From an uncultured Bacteroidales bacterium (lineage in GTDB: Bacteria; Bacteroidota; Bacteroidia; Bacteroidales; Paludibacteraceae): a stretch of DNA of 13,792 nucleotides. The stretch spans positions 1 through 13,792 of the forward strand of contig CALEPS010000018.1 in the NCBI GenBank assembly GCA_937910305.1, written 5' to 3'. Shown one piece after another: positions 12,601 through 13,792 of the stretch (the first letter of the stretch is position 1; every line of letters begins with the position of its first letter). The translations under genes were made by a program, and so were the position numbers. The notes beneath the pieces were generated by a model. The model saw only the letters and a list, made by a program, of their open reading frames with translations, made no database searches and was not told the DNA's origin.

Positions 12601-13792
12601 TCATTTTTCTTTCTTGTTCATCCGGTCGATCAGATCCTGGGCGCGGCGGAGTGCAAAGTGGATGTTTGCGCATATGTTATGCGGATCCATCTGTTGCTCT
12701 ATACCGCCTTGTAACAGCTGCTTGTGTACGTGGTCGTTCACGCCGGAGAGGATGATGGTCATACCCTCTTTGTGTGACCGCTGGATGAGCATGCTGAGGT
12801 TGTGCATTGCGGTTGAATCGACAAAAGGCACTTTGCGCATACGGATGATCCGGACCGGATATTTCTCGCTGCTTACGTGTCCCATTACGTCGTCAAACTT
12901 ATTGGCTATACCGAAGAAATACGGACCGTCGATCTCATATACCTCTACTCCTTCGGGTATCGTCAGGTGCTCTAAGTTCAGTGCGCTCTCCGTATCCTCG
13001 TTCGGGTCGATTTCGTCGTGGAAGGTACGGATATGTGTCTCCTCGTTCGTACGCATCAGGAACAGAACCATTGCCAGCAGGATGCCTACCTCGATAGCTA
13101 CGGTCAGATCGAATATGACGGTCAGGAAGAACGTGATCAATAGCACCCATAGATCGCGGTTGGGATGCTTGATCAGGCCTACTACAGTCTTCCATCCGCT
13201 CATTGAATAGGCTACCATGATCAGCACTGCTGCCAGACACGGCATAGGTATCAGGCCTACCAGTTTGCCCATGAACAGCAGTACCATCATCAGCACTGCG
13301 GCATGCACAACACCGGCTATCGGACTGCGGCCCCCGTTGTTGATGTTCGTCATCGTGCGCGCGATCGCGCCTGTTGCGGGGATACCTCCGAAGAAAGGAA
13401 CCACTATGTTCGCCATTCCTTGCGCAATCAGCTCCGTGTTCGAGTTGTGTTTGTCGCCTATCACGCCGTCTGCCACCATCGCTGATAGCAGCGACTCGAT
13501 GGCTCCTAACATCGCTATCGTGAAAGCCGAGGGAAAGAGCTTCTGCATCGTCGTGAACACCGTCTCGCCTTCTGCTATCTCTATACCCGGCATATGCGGA
13601 GCCGGAATACCGTGAGGCAGGGTGTACAGGTCGCTGATGGTCTGCAGACCGGCTACGCTCCATTCCGCAGGAGCATATTTCTTCAATAGCCATACGGCAA
13701 GGGTCGCTAATATGATAGCGGTCAGACTCCCCGGGATCTTCTTCGTGATATACGGCATGCCGATACAGATACCTAATGAGAACACACCTACG
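12601..13792 (-). CDS. SulP-family anion transporter with STAS domain, 5' part outside the window
   Basis: This is an inner-membrane transporter of the SLC26/SulP family, which moves sulfate, bicarbonate or related anions, often with sodium or protons. The frame is open from the right window edge, so the N-terminal helices are missing. What is present includes several hydrophobic helices and the family motif around SLLSAMVADGVIGDKHNSN, FFGGIPATGAIARTMTNINNGG and SPIAGVVHA. Further helices follow. A cytoplasmic STAS domain makes up about the last 120 residues (EIDGPYFFGIANKFDDV, VPFVDSTAMHNL, GMTIILSGV). The substrate cannot be set from sequence. It ends 56 nt before the rubrerythrin gene. Confidence 0.94.
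   Translation of the reverse strand, partial: VGVFSLGICIGMPYITKKIPGSLTAIILATLAVWLLKKYAPAEWSVAGLQTISDLYTLPHGIPAPHMPGIEIAEGETVFTTMQKLFPSAFTIAMLGAIESLLSAMVADGVIGDKHNSNTELIAQGMANIVVPFFGGIPATGAIARTMTNINNGGRSPIAGVVHAAVLMMVLLFMGKLVGLIPMPCLAAVLIMVAYSMSGWKTVVGLIKHPNRDLWVLLITFFLTVIFDLTVAIEVGILLAMVLFLMRTNEETHIRTFHDEIDPNEDTESALNLEHLTIPEGVEVYEIDGPYFFGIANKFDDVMGHVSSEKYPVRIIRMRKVPFVDSTAMHNLSMLIQRSHKEGMTIILSGVNDHVHKQLLQGGIEQQMDPHNICANIHFALRRAQDLIDRMNKKEK

Noticed and set aside
1..13792. Insertion sequence, prophage, toxin-antitoxin or defence genes
   Set aside because: Every substantial reading frame is explained by housekeeping, envelope, stress or transport families; no transposase, integrase or terminal inverted repeats were seen.

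Overview
The window looks like a chromosomal segment of an anaerobic Bacteroidales-type bacterium. The evidence is a Bacteroidota-style promoter (TACCTTTG at -7) ahead of thrS, no clear Shine-Dalgarno at most starts, a lipoprotein Omp85 of the TamL kind, a Bacteroidales-like MnmA, the sppA-lpxK pair and a reverse rubrerythrin. I see no phage, transposase, CRISPR array, tRNA or rRNA.

Layout. Bases 1-245 hold a probable terminator for a gene left of the window, the thrS promoter, a leader of about 120 nt and a small hairpin-repeat array. Eight genes then run on the plus strand with little space between them: thrS (threonyl-tRNA synthetase), a TrmH/SpoU RNA 2'-O-methyltransferase, tamL (outer-membrane Omp85 lipoprotein), rnhB (RNase HII), sppA (signal peptide peptidase), lpxK (lipid A 4'-kinase), an MsbA-like ABC exporter and mnmA (tRNA 2-thiouridylase). 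Convergent to them on the minus strand are a reverse rubrerythrin (peroxide detoxification) and a SulP-family anion transporter that runs off the right edge. The plus-strand cluster mixes tRNA/rRNA maintenance (thrS, TrmH, mnmA) with envelope biogenesis (tamL, sppA, lpxK, ABC exporter). lpxK and the ABC gene overlap, which fits lipid A phosphorylation followed by flipping.

The most unusual content is the repeat architecture. (1) Four gene starts sit in or beside exact period-7 tandem repeats with a different word at each site: thrS/TrmH (2223-2264), TrmH/tamL (3039-3073), tamL/rnhB (5306-5333) and the mnmA start (10671-10705). In the first three the array carries the stop codon of one gene and the start codon of the next. 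Because 7 is 1 modulo 3, such arrays present stop codons, and at TrmH/tamL also start codons, in every frame. (2) A family of micro-hairpin units, GACC followed by a short palindrome (7-15 nt, often GCnnnGC) and a spacer of one or two 7-mers, occurs before thrS, inside the TrmH gene, before mnmA, inside mnmA, and as two converging arrays that fill the mnmA/rubrerythrin gap. The two clear copies inside genes lie in the orientation that lacks stop codons. (3) A second, C/G-rich palindromic element is inserted in frame in thrS, TrmH and mnmA, reminiscent of the protein-coding palindromic elements of Rickettsia. Together these suggest a genome shaped by 7-nt-register repeats at gene borders and by small hairpins tolerated inside conserved housekeeping proteins. 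No function is demonstrated by sequence alone.
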